64,000 bases of DNA from Planctomycetaceae bacterium (lineage in GTDB: Bacteria > Planctomycetota > Planctomycetia > Pirellulales > Pirellulaceae): positions 930,001-994,000 of the forward strand of contig JACKHM010000003.1 of assembly GCA_020638995.1 (NCBI GenBank). The letters run 5' to 3'. This document shows, in pieces, positions 54,597-64,000 of the stretch. The notes below the pieces were generated by a model, which had not been told where the DNA came from, did no database searches, and worked only from the letters and a program-made list of their open reading frames with translations. The translations under genes and the position numbers were made by a program. Each line of letters opens with the position of its first letter. The stretch's first letter is position 1.

Positions 54597-57500
54597 CTAC
54601 AGCCCGAGTAAGATCGCTTGTAGCGCTTTGTCCTTTTCCGGCCCGGACAGGAAGTCGAATGCTCGCATGTAACGCGGATGTGTATCTGACGGCGTTTTTT
54701 CGTCCTGGATAATCTTCGCGAGTAGTGCAGGTGTTTGAGCTGCGCGACTGCGCCATACAATGTCAAGCCCGGCCGGTGAATTCCAATCCTCGCCGGCTCT
54801 CTTCATCCAGCGATCCAGGCAGTCATCCCATCGTTTATCTGCGGAAATGCCTAATGCTTCGAGATACCAACGATCCTTGCCATCATGCTGTAACGCCAGG
54901 TCTGCCCAAATATCGGGCATTTTTTCGGACGGGTTATGACGTAGGGCAATGGCGACCTCACGGCGAACTTGCGCTGACGGATCCTTAGCGAGTTTCGCTG
55001 CAATGGGGATTACATCCAGCTTCAACTCTCTTGCCAATCGAATCCCGAGGATCCGAATGTCTGAACTCTTATCGCTGGTAGCTAGTTCGACGTAATGAGC
55101 GCCGCGACCCTCGATCTTGCCGAGTAACCATAAGGCTCGTGCTCGCTGACGCTGGTCCTTGGATTGGTCAACGACATTCTTTAGAGCTCGCTCTGATTCA
55201 GTGCCCAGATCATGAAGCGCCGTCCACGCGATATAGCGAGTCGCCAGATTTGGGCTTGCGAGGGCTTGGATTGCGCCATCGACGGTGGAAAAATCTTGCG
55301 GTGGCGAAGTGTACGAGCCGTCATGTCCGGCAGGTGTGATGCGGAACAAGCGTCCATGATCAACGTCTTCCATGCGATGTCCGCCCACACCCGGGTCGTA
55401 CCAGTCGGCGACAAGCAGCGAGCCGTCGGGCGCGACACAAATGTCCGAGGGACGAAACCACTTGTTATGTGCCGATCCGTCAAGAATGGTCACCATCTCG
55501 GCTTTGTAACCAGCCCCGCTATTCACGGTTGGATAAGTGCGCACGATATTGGGACCGGCATCGCAGTGAAAGACTTGTCCTTGAAATTCCTTTGGCAGCA
55601 AAGTTCCTTCGTAAACGCAAATCCCTGTCGGCGACCCGGCACCGGTTTGAACCAAGTTCGGCACAACTCCTGGATCGTTGAGGTGCCAATGCTGGAGCGG
55701 GATTTCTTTTTCAAGGTTCGTTCGCTCTTCCTTCCACCCGGCCCCTGTGAACTCGTCTTTGTAGCCGTAATTACCGAATTCCATCACATAGTTAATTCGA
55801 GTTCCCTTGTTGCCATCGTCATCATTGTCCGACTGCCACATCGTACCAAACGAGTCGACGCAGACCTCCCAGTTATTGCGGAAGTTCCAACCGAGTGTTT
55901 CGAATTCACTGCCGTCCATGTTGCAACGAAAAACCATGCCTTCTTGATACGGCTTGCGGCTATCATTGACCTCATTACCGACCGCATCGATGATCGGTTT
56001 GCCGTCGCGGTCTTTGATGCGTTTACCCGCATTCCCAAAGTTAAAGTACAACTTGCCATCCGGACCAAATACGAACGCATGAATGCCGTGGTCGTGCTCA
56101 GAGCCGTCGATGCCCGTGAATAGAATCTCCTTGCGGTCACACTTCAAATCTCCGTCGTCGTCAATCAAATAGAACACGTTATCCTTTGCTGACACCAAAG
56201 CTCGAGTACCTTTTCCGGACGGCGTGCCAAGTACACAGATGCCGTGCCCACCGTCTAAATCGTCACCTTGATAGAACGTCGTGGATTTGTCGGCCTTGCC
56301 GTCGTGGTTCGTGTCTTCCAGGATCAGAATCCGATCGCCGTCAGGTCGCTTGTCCCCGATGACATCTTCGTTTCGGAAACGGCGATAGTTCACCACTTCA
56401 AAAATCCACGCGCGACCTAGATGGTCGATGTCGAAATTCGATGGATTCAGCATCATCGGTTCGGCGGCGAATAAATCAACTTGCAGCTTCTCGTGAACTT
56501 CAAGCTGGTCGAGCGCATCAGCGGCTTCATGGCTGGCAGGTGTATTGCTGCCGGTCGCCTTTACGAACGCTTGGTTCGGCCGTGAAGTAAAGACGTGGAA
56601 CTGCACACTGCTCGTTTCACCGCAACTGCCTTGATCCGTTCCTCCGTTGTCGAGTCCTCCACGAGCTTGCAATCTCGTGTAGCCGTTGGGCACGTCAAAC
56701 GCGATGATTGAGTTGGCATGGGTTCCAATTCCAAAAACAACTGACTTGCCGGCAATCCGCATTTCGCCGCCTTGGACATTTTTATTCAGGCGAACTTCGC
56801 CGAAGTCTGCCGTAGCAGATTTCCATTTCAACTCGGTCAGCTTTACTTCGCCCGCGGCGCCGATCAATCGCGGCTCAGCCCAATCGGCCCAATCGCATCC
56901 GAATCCGTTTCCAGCATCCGTGACAACCAAAAAAAGTTCCTTGGCTCCGCTCAAGTCCACGTCGATCGCGACGGAGTGATCAGGAGTCTTGTTCGTCACA
57001 ATTGGACTTGAAAAAAGAGGCTTGGCCACCGGCACGCGTTCGAGCTTTCGAGCGTGCTTTTGCATCGTCAATTTGTACTGCTTTCGCACCGCTTCACGAT
57101 CGAAGTTCGGCTTCGGTTCGTAGTCCTGGTTTTCTTCGAGTTGCTCGAGCGTAACCGGTTGGCTGGTGATACCATCGGCAGGAACCTGCGCCTTTGCACA
57201 CCATACGATGGCGTTCAGGACGAGCTTACGAAAGTTTGGTTCACCCCAGTTCCAATGATTGTGTCCGCCGGTAAATCCAAAGCCGCGTCCGCCATCAGGC
57301 CGTGTCGCGGCCCAGGCGAGATGCTGTGGTTCTTTGCGTTCCAGCACTGCGGCACGAACGTGTGGATTGCCGCTGTGGTGACCATCGGGGCGCGATAATG
57401 TTTCGGGGCCGGGCATGTCTGTCAGGATCGGAGTGACACCTTCCATGTTCGGTCGGAACCGCATGTGGTAGTACCACTCGTCGTTGCTTTCAAAGGGCTG

Positions 57501-58667
57501 GACTCCGTTGGCGATTGGGTGATCGGGGAACTTCTCAAACTTCGCAGTCCAATGTGGGTTGACCGACCAATCTGCCTCGAAATAGCCGCCAATCCATTTC
57601 AGGAAATGGTCACCCGGTGCACCTGCAGGCACCTCGACACCGTAGTGCAGGCAGACGACTCCTACACCTTGATTGGCGAGTGAGTCCATCTTTTCCAGAT
57701 GTGGATTCACGGGATGCCCGCCGCCACCATCCGCATACATGACAACACAATCCGCCCCGTCGAAGACACTTTCGTCTTTCGGCCAGCCATCGCGGACAAC
57801 CTCGACCTCAATATTCGAGATGCCTTGTTGCAACGCTTTGGCCAGCAAGACGCAACCGGCGTAGTGTTCGTGTGCGCCGTAGCCGTGGCTCGGTCTGCCC
57901 GCAACGAAGACGACCTTCTTATGATCCTTCTGTACATCGGCGTTTTCGGTCTTAGAAGAGGCAGGCAACTTGCGAATGCGGATGTTGCGGAACTGAACTT
58001 TCATTGCGGGGCCCGCGTGAAGCTGGAGTGCCAACAGCCCCGTTGATCGCCGAACGCCTTCGTCATTGTCCGTGAACTCGCACGTCGTCACGCCGTTAAT
58101 CTTGTGAACGAAGTCGAAGCCCTTCGCCGTGATCTCGTAGTGATTCCAATCTTCCTTCTTAATCTGCTTTCCAATCTCGATGGAGTCACCAACACTGCCT
58201 ACGACTTCCTTGTGGAACTTGCCATCCTTCGTGGTGAGCACCGTCTTTTCGCCACGATCGGCCAGGATGCCGCGAAACGCCTCGCCGTAGCAAATCCCCG
58301 AGTAACGATCTCCCGCTTCAAAGTCAGCTTGGTATCCGCCAATACGCCACTGATCGGCGCCGTCTTCGCGTACGAAGCTGCGATATTGAATCCCGGAGTT
58401 GCCCCCGACAATCTTATATTCGAGCTTCAATTCGAAGTCACCAATTTCGCCACCTTTCCAGATGATGAACGTGTTGCCTTGAGTCGGGTTTTCGGCGGTC
58501 GTCTGGCCGGTAATGGCACCATCGGCCACCGACCAGAACTTCGGATCACCGTCCCAACCATCGAGTGTCTTACCATCGAAGATCGAAACGAAGCCAGTGT
58601 CCTCGCCCTGGAGGACGTAGGGCATCGCGAGGAACAAGGTGAGAACGAACAGCGAAAAATGCCTCAT
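54597..58667 (-). CDS. DUF1080-ThuA-NPCBM-dehydrogenase-HEAT fusion protein
   Basis: A 1356-residue exported protein. Order: signal peptide (MRHFSLFVLTLFLAMPYVL); DUF1080 (~25-235, LDGWDGDPKFWSVADGAITG); ThuA-like (~248-495, VVFVAGRPSHGYGAHEHYAG, FTGGHNHWNW); NPCBM-like (~560-710, FGIGTHANSIIAFDVPNGYT); a PVC 'membrane-bound dehydrogenase' beta-propeller (~735-1110, FDIDHLGRAWIFEVVNYRRF, LLVADWYDPGVGGHR); HEAT repeats (~1130-1340). The C-terminal haem c domain usual in relatives is absent; the protein stops at AILLGL. Sugar or glycan binding/oxidation at the cell surface is inferred. ATG 58667 has GGAG upstream. Confidence 0.9.
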   Translation of the reverse strand: MRHFSLFVLTLFLAMPYVLQGEDTGFVSIFDGKTLDGWDGDPKFWSVADGAITGQTTAENPTQGNTFIIWKGGEIGDFELKLEYKIVGGNSGIQYRSFVREDGADQWRIGGYQADFEAGDRYSGICYGEAFRGILADRGEKTVLTTKDGKFHKEVVGSVGDSIEIGKQIKKEDWNHYEITAKGFDFVHKINGVTTCEFTDNDEGVRRSTGLLALQLHAGPAMKVQFRNIRIRKLPASSKTENADVQKDHKKVVFVAGRPSHGYGAHEHYAGCVLLAKALQQGISNIEVEVVRDGWPKDESVFDGADCVVMYADGGGGHPVNPHLEKMDSLANQGVGVVCLHYGVEVPAGAPGDHFLKWIGGYFEADWSVNPHWTAKFEKFPDHPIANGVQPFESNDEWYYHMRFRPNMEGVTPILTDMPGPETLSRPDGHHSGNPHVRAAVLERKEPQHLAWAATRPDGGRGFGFTGGHNHWNWGEPNFRKLVLNAIVWCAKAQVPADGITSQPVTLEQLEENQDYEPKPNFDREAVRKQYKLTMQKHARKLERVPVAKPLFSSPIVTNKTPDHSVAIDVDLSGAKELFLVVTDAGNGFGCDWADWAEPRLIGAAGEVKLTELKWKSATADFGEVRLNKNVQGGEMRIAGKSVVFGIGTHANSIIAFDVPNGYTRLQARGGLDNGGTDQGSCGETSSVQFHVFTSRPNQAFVKATGSNTPASHEAADALDQLEVHEKLQVDLFAAEPMMLNPSNFDIDHLGRAWIFEVVNYRRFRNEDVIGDKRPDGDRILILEDTNHDGKADKSTTFYQGDDLDGGHGICVLGTPSGKGTRALVSAKDNVFYLIDDDGDLKCDRKEILFTGIDGSEHDHGIHAFVFGPDGKLYFNFGNAGKRIKDRDGKPIIDAVGNEVNDSRKPYQEGMVFRCNMDGSEFETLGWNFRNNWEVCVDSFGTMWQSDNDDDGNKGTRINYVMEFGNYGYKDEFTGAGWKEERTNLEKEIPLQHWHLNDPGVVPNLVQTGAGSPTGICVYEGTLLPKEFQGQVFHCDAGPNIVRTYPTVNSGAGYKAEMVTILDGSAHNKWFRPSDICVAPDGSLLVADWYDPGVGGHRMEDVDHGRLFRITPAGHDGSYTSPPQDFSTVDGAIQALASPNLATRYIAWTALHDLGTESERALKNVVDQSKDQRQRARALWLLGKIEGRGAHYVELATSDKSSDIRILGIRLARELKLDVIPIAAKLAKDPSAQVRREVAIALRHNPSEKMPDIWADLALQHDGKDRWYLEALGISADKRWDDCLDRWMKRAGEDWNSPAGLDIVWRSRAAQTPALLAKIIQDEKTPSDTHPRYMRAFDFLSGPEKDKALQAILLGL

Positions 58668-58866
58668 CACAGAATCTCCGAGGTGAGCTGGTTTTTGGGG
58701 GGTCTCAATTCGAAAAGCAGTCCGGCGAGGTGGGCTCTAAAGCCAGACTGGATAAGTGATAACGATACCCTCACGAATCTGGCGAGTCAAACGTCTCGCC
58801 GATTTGAAACGTGGTCCTCTAAGTTCACCCGACGAAGCCCCCGATCACGGTGGCGCGCGAAGGCGG

Positions 58867-59526
58867 CTATTGTTCCGCCCTGCCTTTGGGCCAAATCTTA
58901 AGGATCACGCTGTCCGAATTCGTACCGGCGAGCGGGTAGGTCGCGGCAGCGCGCAGATTGAGTTTTCCCATATAGCCGCGATGCCGTGCTTCGCCTCTTT
59001 CTTCGGGCCACTTAGGCCCCTTAATTGCAAGCAGTCGTCCGATGTAGAGCCAGTGAGGATCGAACCACTTGAGCATTTTCCAAAGCGGTCCGACTGCGCG
59101 GGCGGTGACCGCGTCAAATCGAAAGTCACCCATCAAGTATTCGGCGCGGCACGCGTAGATCGGAGTCTGCAGTTCGAGATTGTGTACCATCTCCTCCAAG
59201 ACGGCTGCCTTCTTGCCCATCGATTCGCAGAGTGCCAATTGCAGATCCGGGCGGAGGATCGCTAGCGGAATGCCAGGGACACCGCCGCCGCTGCCAACAT
59301 CCAAGACCTCTTCACCCTCACCCAGCAGCTTTGCGAGTTCCATCGAATCGATCAAGTCCCTCGAAACGAACTTCTCGTAATCCGTGTGGCGCGTTAAGTT
59401 AAGCTTTGAATTCCAATCCCAGAGCAGTTGACAGTAGTGATCGAGCTGCTCGACTTGCACCGCTGGCAATTCAATCGAGTGGCGATGGAGTGCTGCGAGC
59501 AAAGTATCAGATTCAAATTCAGTCAT
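58867..59526 (-). CDS. rsmG: 16S rRNA (guanine-N7) methyltransferase G
   Basis: A 219-residue SAM-dependent methyltransferase that modifies a guanine of 16S rRNA. Signature motifs are LWDWNSKLNLTRHTDYEKF, SRDLIDSMEL, LDVGSGGGVPGIPLAILRPD (SAM-binding) and RAEYL-x6-FDAVTARAVGPL. ATG 59526 matches the usual start; an ATG at 59580 would add 18 residues. Divergent from the oxidoreductase gene. Confidence 0.93.
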   Translation of the reverse strand: MTEFESDTLLAALHRHSIELPAVQVEQLDHYCQLLWDWNSKLNLTRHTDYEKFVSRDLIDSMELAKLLGEGEEVLDVGSGGGVPGIPLAILRPDLQLALCESMGKKAAVLEEMVHNLELQTPIYACRAEYLMGDFRFDAVTARAVGPLWKMLKWFDPHWLYIGRLLAIKGPKWPEERGEARHRGYMGKLNLRAAATYPLAGTNSDSVILKIWPKGRAEQ

Positions 59527-59647
59527 TCGAGGCTCGGGTGAGTGATTCGTTGAGAATGCTGTGCGAGTTTTGTCCGCCATACGTCGGATTACGCTGAGGC
59601 CTTGAGAATAGACCATCCCCACTGAAATCCAAATAGCCCGTCTGCCT

Positions 59648-60964
59648 ATGCTCCTAAAGACAGATCGTCGTAAGTTCTTGAAGCAGTCTGCTGCCGCCGG
59701 GTCGCTGGGCGCGTGTTCGTTCGCCGCTAAGAATGTTGCAGCCTCGCCTTCCGCCACCGACAAGCTAAATATCGGTGTGATCGGCGTTGGAAATCGCGGC
59801 GCTTCCAATTTGGCGGAGATACGGTCGGAAAACATCATGGCGCTATGCGATGTCGACCGGCGCTATCTCAACGAAATGTCGGCTCGCTATCCCTCGGCGA
59901 AAACATTCTCGGACTTTCGTGAGCTAATCCGGCACCCGGAGCTTGACGCTGTTGTCATCAGCACGCCGGACCATACACACTACCATGCCGCAATGATGGC
60001 GATGGGCCGTGGGTTGCACGTTTATTGCGAAAAGCCGCTTGCGCATTCCATCTGGGAACTTCGCGAGATGGCAGCCGCCGCGGAGCGATATAAGGTCGTA
60101 ACGCAGACCGGCAACCAACACCACGCAAGCGCCGGCTATCGCCGAGTGGTTGAGATCGTTCAGGCAGGTGCGATTGGCCACGTGGGGGAAGTCCACGCCT
60201 GGACAAATCGACCAATCTGGCCTCAAGGCGTGGAGCGGCCAATACGCGGACAGGCCATCCCCGAGGGTCTTAATTGGAATGCGTGGCTCGGGCCGGCTCC
60301 GTCCCGACCCTACGACGGCATTTACCATCCCAGTGGTTGGCGCGGCTGGTTTGACTTCGGTTGTGGTGCAATTGGCGACATGGGGCCGCATCTACTCGAC
60401 CCCGTCGTGTGGGCGTTGAACCTGCCGCTGCCAGCGACGATTGAGGCGGAGTCTTCGGAAGTTAATGACGAGACTTATCCAACATGGAGCGTCATTCGAT
60501 TCGAGTTCGTGTTGAATGAGCGACAGAGTCCTCTGCGACTGTGCTGGTACGACGGAGATAAGCAGCCTCCCGAGTCCTTAACCGGTATCAAGCGATTGCC
60601 GCCAAACGGCGTTCTGTTCATGGGCGAGCGGGCCAATCTGTTCGCGCCTCAGTACGGTGGCGCACCCATCGTGATACCACATGAGCCAGACGCATCAATT
60701 GAATTACCCGAACCATACCTGCCACAGTCGGTGGGGCATCATCGCGAATGGGTCGAGGCTTGCAAACGGCAGGGAAAGACAAGTTGCGATTTCGCATATG
60801 GAGCGAACCTGACGGAAATCTGCCTGCTTGGCAACATCGCCCTGCGCTCGGGAAAAACGATCAAGTGGTTGGCGGGGCAAATGCAAGCAAGCAACGGCAT
60901 CGAAGTCTCGCACTTGGTGAAACGCGAGTATCGCGATGGATGGGATAATCAGAGCAACGAGTGA
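59648..60964 (+). CDS. Gfo/Idh/MocA-family oxidoreductase, Tat-exported
   Basis: A 438-residue NAD(P)-dependent oxidoreductase. The N-terminus has a twin-arginine signal (TDRRKFLKQSAAAGSLGACS). The Rossmann part starts LNIGVIGVGNRGASNLAEIR; VVISTPDHTHYHAAMMAMGR and HVYCEKPLAHS (catalytic Lys in EKP) follow. The C-terminal domain contains GCGAIGDMGPHLLDPVVWAL. These enzymes act on sugars or cyclitols; being exported is common among planctomycete members. It is near sulfatase genes, consistent with glycan breakdown. Confidence 0.93.
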   Translation: MLLKTDRRKFLKQSAAAGSLGACSFAAKNVAASPSATDKLNIGVIGVGNRGASNLAEIRSENIMALCDVDRRYLNEMSARYPSAKTFSDFRELIRHPELDAVVISTPDHTHYHAAMMAMGRGLHVYCEKPLAHSIWELREMAAAAERYKVVTQTGNQHHASAGYRRVVEIVQAGAIGHVGEVHAWTNRPIWPQGVERPIRGQAIPEGLNWNAWLGPAPSRPYDGIYHPSGWRGWFDFGCGAIGDMGPHLLDPVVWALNLPLPATIEAESSEVNDETYPTWSVIRFEFVLNERQSPLRLCWYDGDKQPPESLTGIKRLPPNGVLFMGERANLFAPQYGGAPIVIPHEPDASIELPEPYLPQSVGHHREWVEACKRQGKTSCDFAYGANLTEICLLGNIALRSGKTIKWLAGQMQASNGIEVSHLVKREYRDGWDNQSNE

Positions 60965-61076
60965 CCGGCTAACCTGGCAAACCAAGATTGCCGGGGGAAC
61001 GTCCGCTAAGTGGAGGCGGCTTGCATTCCCAATACGTAACAGCGCTCGGTGACAAGCCTTCTCACATATACCCGGA

Positions 61077-62561
61077 TCAGAGCTGAGGCGGTATCCAATC
61101 CGGAATGCCACGTTCCGCCAGCTGCTTCTCGTAGCGTACGGCTTGTGGTTGATGCGGCGCGTAAGGAGCATCTTCATTGACCATCAGCGGCAATGTCTCT
61201 TCCCACCATCGATCGTAGGCATTGCGGAGCTTTGCAATCAAATCGGGATGATCCTCCGCGACGTTCGCCGCTTCATAGGGATCCATCGAGATGTCGTACA
61301 ATTCTTTGTTATTCACAAAACGCCACCGCGTTGTTCGCACCGCACAGTTTTTGAACTTGCTGCCGTTCGGGTCCGCACCTTTCTCCCAACGTCCTTGATG
61401 AACAAACAACACACGGTCCTTCCAGTCAGCTTTTGGGTTTTCTAGCAAGGGCAGCAAGGAACGGCCGTCGATCGGTTGTACGTCGCTTGGAATCGTGGCA
61501 CCGGCAAGTTGACAGAAGGTTTTAAATAAATCGATCTGAGCGGTTAACGCCGGGATGTCGACACCTTCGCCGAGCACGCCTTTCCAACGCCAAAACGCTG
61601 GAACATGCGTACCACCTTCGTAAGGCGACCCTTTGCCAGTCTTGAAACCCGCGGTATGGAGTTGAACCGGTTTTCCATTTAGCTTGCCGCGTGAACCGGC
61701 TTGGCCATTGTCGGTCATGAAGATCACGAGTGTGTTGTCCCATGCATTCCATTCATCCAGTTTTTGAACCAATAGGCCAAAGTTGTCGTCGATATTCTCG
61801 ATCATCCCGTAGCGGCCCGCTGTTGCGTCATCGTAGCCCAAGTCGATAAATCGCTGACGATATTTCTCGGGAGCGATCATCGGACCGTGCGGTGCGTTCG
61901 TGGGAATGTAAGCAAAGTACGGCTGTTTTGCGTCGTGCTTCTCTTTGATCCACCCCAAGGCCGCTTGAAAAAAGACGTCGGTACAAAAGCCGGTTGTCTG
62001 TTTGATTGTGTCGTTGTGCAAAGCGACAATGTCGAAGTACTTGTCAGTGCGATTTGGCGGGAAGTCAGCGCAACTGCCTTCGTAGGACTGGCCGATCCCG
62101 CCAGCGCCGTGGATGAACACTTCACTGAATCCTCGGTTATAAGGTTGGTATTCGTCTTCGTCGCCGAGATGCCACTTGCCAAAGATGCCCGTTTCGTAGC
62201 CCGCCTTTCTCAAAAGTTGTGGGAACGTCTTCGTACTGAGCGCCATGCGTTCGCGTTCTTTGATGGTGTGCGTGACACCATTTCGGAATTCATGTCGCCC
62301 GCTCATCATCGCAGAGCGAGTGGGAGCACAGGTCGGGCTGACATGAAAGTCCGTGAAACGCGTCGAGTGTGCGTAAAAGCGATCGAGGTGAGGTGTTCGC
62401 AATACCTCGTTGCCCATACAGGACAGGTCACCCATGCCTTGATCGTCGGTCATTACCAGAATCACGTTCGGGCGAGTGCCAGCGAGTTCCTTAGCGGTGA
62501 CACCGCGAAGGCTTGTCAAAGCGGTAATCGTTACAAGCAGAACGACGAAGAGACGTTGCAT
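61077..62561 (-). CDS. Sulfatase (arylsulfatase type)
   Basis: A 494-residue exported sulfatase with signal peptide MQRLFVVLLVTITALTSLRG. RPNVILVMTDDQGMGDLSCM has the metal-binding Asp pair; SPTCAPTRSAMMSGR holds the Cys that is converted to formylglycine; GIFGKWHLG and IFMTDNGQAGSRGKLNGKP complete the active site. It hydrolyses sulfate esters, probably of algal polysaccharides. A maturase is not encoded in the window. AAGGAA precedes the ATG. Confidence 0.94.
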   Translation of the reverse strand: MQRLFVVLLVTITALTSLRGVTAKELAGTRPNVILVMTDDQGMGDLSCMGNEVLRTPHLDRFYAHSTRFTDFHVSPTCAPTRSAMMSGRHEFRNGVTHTIKERERMALSTKTFPQLLRKAGYETGIFGKWHLGDEDEYQPYNRGFSEVFIHGAGGIGQSYEGSCADFPPNRTDKYFDIVALHNDTIKQTTGFCTDVFFQAALGWIKEKHDAKQPYFAYIPTNAPHGPMIAPEKYRQRFIDLGYDDATAGRYGMIENIDDNFGLLVQKLDEWNAWDNTLVIFMTDNGQAGSRGKLNGKPVQLHTAGFKTGKGSPYEGGTHVPAFWRWKGVLGEGVDIPALTAQIDLFKTFCQLAGATIPSDVQPIDGRSLLPLLENPKADWKDRVLFVHQGRWEKGADPNGSKFKNCAVRTTRWRFVNNKELYDISMDPYEAANVAEDHPDLIAKLRNAYDRWWEETLPLMVNEDAPYAPHQPQAVRYEKQLAERGIPDWIPPQL

Positions 62562-62642
62562 ATCATGTTCCTTTAGATGTATGTACTATAAGTACGAGCT
62601 GGCTCTGTGTGTTCAGGCATGGCGAATTCAGTTGCGGGCCAC

Positions 62643-64000
62643 TCACTTCTTCGCAGCATTCTGACGTATTTGCAGATATCGATGCGAGATTGCAATAGCC
62701 TTGGCGCGGTCCTCGTCATCATAGTCCCAAAACTCACGGATGATCGCTTCAACCTCGGGATAATCTTCTCCGGTATCGCCAACTCGCTTGCGAAGTTTGG
62801 CCAGACGGTCCTTCAGCTCGATGACTGTCTTGGCGTACTCGGGGTTGTCGTACTGGTTGACGACTTCCGTAGGATCATTCCGAAGGTCATACAGTTCCCA
62901 GCCCGGTGGTGTGCGTTCCTCGCCCTTGTAGTTGCAGCCATAAAAATAGAGAAGTTTGTACTCCTTCGTGCGAATCCCTACGTGCCCCGGATTGTCATGA
63001 TGTGCCATATGCATCCAGTAGCGATAGTACGACTCTTGCTTCCAGCCCGAAGGTTCCTGGCCCGTTTCGCAAATCTCGCGGAAGCTTCGGCCTTGCATGA
63101 CGCCAGGAGTCTCGATGCCAGCGAACGCCAACATCGTGGGTCCAAAGTCAATATTTTCCACGATGGCATTTGAACGAGATCCGGCTTTGACGGACTTCGG
63201 ATATCGCACGATAAACGGCATGCGATAACATTCTTCGTACATCCACCGCTTGTCCATATAGTCGTGCTCGCCGAGCATAAAGCCCTGGTCACCCGTATAA
63301 ATGATCACGGTGTTATCGATCTCGCCGATTTCCTCCAGGTAACGGAAGAGTCTCGCCAAGTTATCGTCGACGCCCTTGACGCAGCGAAGATAGTGCTTCA
63401 GGTAAATGTTGTAAGCGGTTCGCTTCGCGTCGTCATCGCTCAAACTACTATCGACTTGATAGTGGTCAACATAGTTTCGACGTGGATTGCGGCGCCCGAT
63501 CGAAGTGCCAATATGTGGGAGCAACTCGTCATTTGCGCCACGCGTTGCGATGGAGCCAAACTTGGGTTGCTCCCACAGATTTCTTGGTTCGGGGATCTCG
63601 ATGTCAGCCAAGTAGTCTTCGTAGCGCGGAGCATATTCGAAGAAATCATGCGGCGCCTTGTAGTGGTGCATTAGGAAGAAAGGCTTCTCCGTATCCCAAC
63701 TGTCGCGCAACCACTTCAACGTAATGTCGGTGATGGCATCGGACGAATGCATTCCATCGAACTTAATCGTGTTATTCGGCCAGGGCTCCTTGCCTTGAAC
63801 GCGAAAAACAGGGTCGAAGTAGTTGCCTTGTCCGGGTAGAACACAGTAGTAATCGAAGGCGCCCGGCTCGACCTTTAGATGCCATTTCCCAATCATTGCG
63901 GTGTGATAACCGGCACGCCCCATTTCAAGTGCCAAGTATTGCCGGGGTGTTTCAATGTGACCGCCGAGGTCGTAGACGCCGTTCACATGGTTGTACTGAC
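62643..64000 (-). CDS. Sulfatase, 5' part beyond the window
   Basis: The visible C-terminal ~452 residues read QYNHVNGVYDLGGH at the edge, then EMGRAGYHTAMIGKWHLKVE, PFFLMHHYKAPHDFFEYAPR, GVDDNLARLFRYLEEIG, IIYTGDQGFMLGEHDYMDKR and a C-terminal ELYDLRNDPTEVVN. The order matches type I sulfatases; the N-terminal metal-binding and formylglycine motifs must lie past position 64000. The frame is open to the edge. A GTG at 63986 is only an internal codon. Same strand as the other sulfatase, about 80 bases apart. Confidence 0.92.
   Translation of the reverse strand, partial: QYNHVNGVYDLGGHIETPRQYLALEMGRAGYHTAMIGKWHLKVEPGAFDYYCVLPGQGNYFDPVFRVQGKEPWPNNTIKFDGMHSSDAITDITLKWLRDSWDTEKPFFLMHHYKAPHDFFEYAPRYEDYLADIEIPEPRNLWEQPKFGSIATRGANDELLPHIGTSIGRRNPRRNYVDHYQVDSSLSDDDAKRTAYNIYLKHYLRCVKGVDDNLARLFRYLEEIGEIDNTVIIYTGDQGFMLGEHDYMDKRWMYEECYRMPFIVRYPKSVKAGSRSNAIVENIDFGPTMLAFAGIETPGVMQGRSFREICETGQEPSGWKQESYYRYWMHMAHHDNPGHVGIRTKEYKLLYFYGCNYKGEERTPPGWELYDLRNDPTEVVNQYDNPEYAKTVIELKDRLAKLRKRVGDTGEDYPEVEAIIREFWDYDDEDRAKAIAISHRYLQIRQNAAKK

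Noticed and set aside
1..64000. CRISPR arrays and rRNA genes
   Set aside because: No regularly spaced direct repeats and no rRNA-like sequence seen anywhere in the window.

Overview
The window looks like a piece of a Planctomycetes chromosome, most likely from the Pirellulales (Rhodopirellula/Blastopirellula-like). The evidence is gene content. There are two DUF1549/DUF1553 + DUF1501 gene pairs, one of them with a duplicated planctomycete cytochrome-c-like head. There is a 1356-residue DUF1080-ThuA-NPCBM-dehydrogenase fusion, two sulfatases, a Tat-exported Gfo/Idh/MocA oxidoreductase, an ECF sigma factor coupled to a giant Ser/Thr kinase, and the futalosine menaquinone genes mqnA and mqnC.

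Left part (1-21.2 kb): a patchwork of small, mostly uncharacterised genes typical of planctomycete accessory DNA. These include a pRiA4b ORF-3-like protein, VOC, DUF6398, HEAT-repeat, methylglyoxal synthase, a PPP-type phosphatase, a class 3 lipase, DUF1444, a tiny Cys/His protein, a cupin, SEC-C, a 'calcium-binding'-type protein, a cold-shock protein and an ExbD-like protein. Its centrepiece is an operon (minus strand, 16729 to 10978) in which an ECF sigma factor is followed after one base by a 1706-residue kinase. The kinase's external part is built from five alternating leucine-rich modules. Three hairpins with nearly the same loop lie just beyond it.

Island-like part (21.2-27.3 kb): this ends at the 3' side of a tRNA-Ala(CGC). 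It carries a DUF1016-like gene and a winged-helix (replication-initiator-like) gene. The 1.4 kb control region holds two palindromes exactly 21 bp apart, an inverted pair of 21-bp motifs around CGTTTAC, and a row of hairpins with GAA triloops. Beside these is a divergent pair: a DUF3883/McrA-like nuclease-type protein and an unknown protein with a Cys/His zinc-knuckle motif. Beyond the tRNA lie an IS-end-like direct repeat and a broken metallophosphoesterase gene. This is the best place to look for an undescribed (defence-like) system.

Right part (27.5-64 kb): ordinary core and planctomycete-specific genes. In order they are a membrane protein, RluA-type pseudouridine synthase, mqnA-mqnC-DinB, a VIT/vWA protein, an AraC-Ogt repair protein, DUF1501 + DUF1549, a GT2 glycosyltransferase with a membrane partner, an ABC-2 exporter with a membrane-anchored neighbour, a lipoprotein cyclophilin, a secreted protein, DUF1501 + PSD1 protein, the primary sigma factor, the DUF1080/ThuA fusion, rsmG, an oxidoreductase and two sulfatases (the second cut by the right edge).

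Three genes (2380 +, 24913 -, 39792 +) have a -10-like hexamer (TAGAAT, TATTAT, TAGAAT) exactly six bases before the ATG, which predicts leaderless transcripts. All functional names come from recognising protein motifs by eye; no database search was run.
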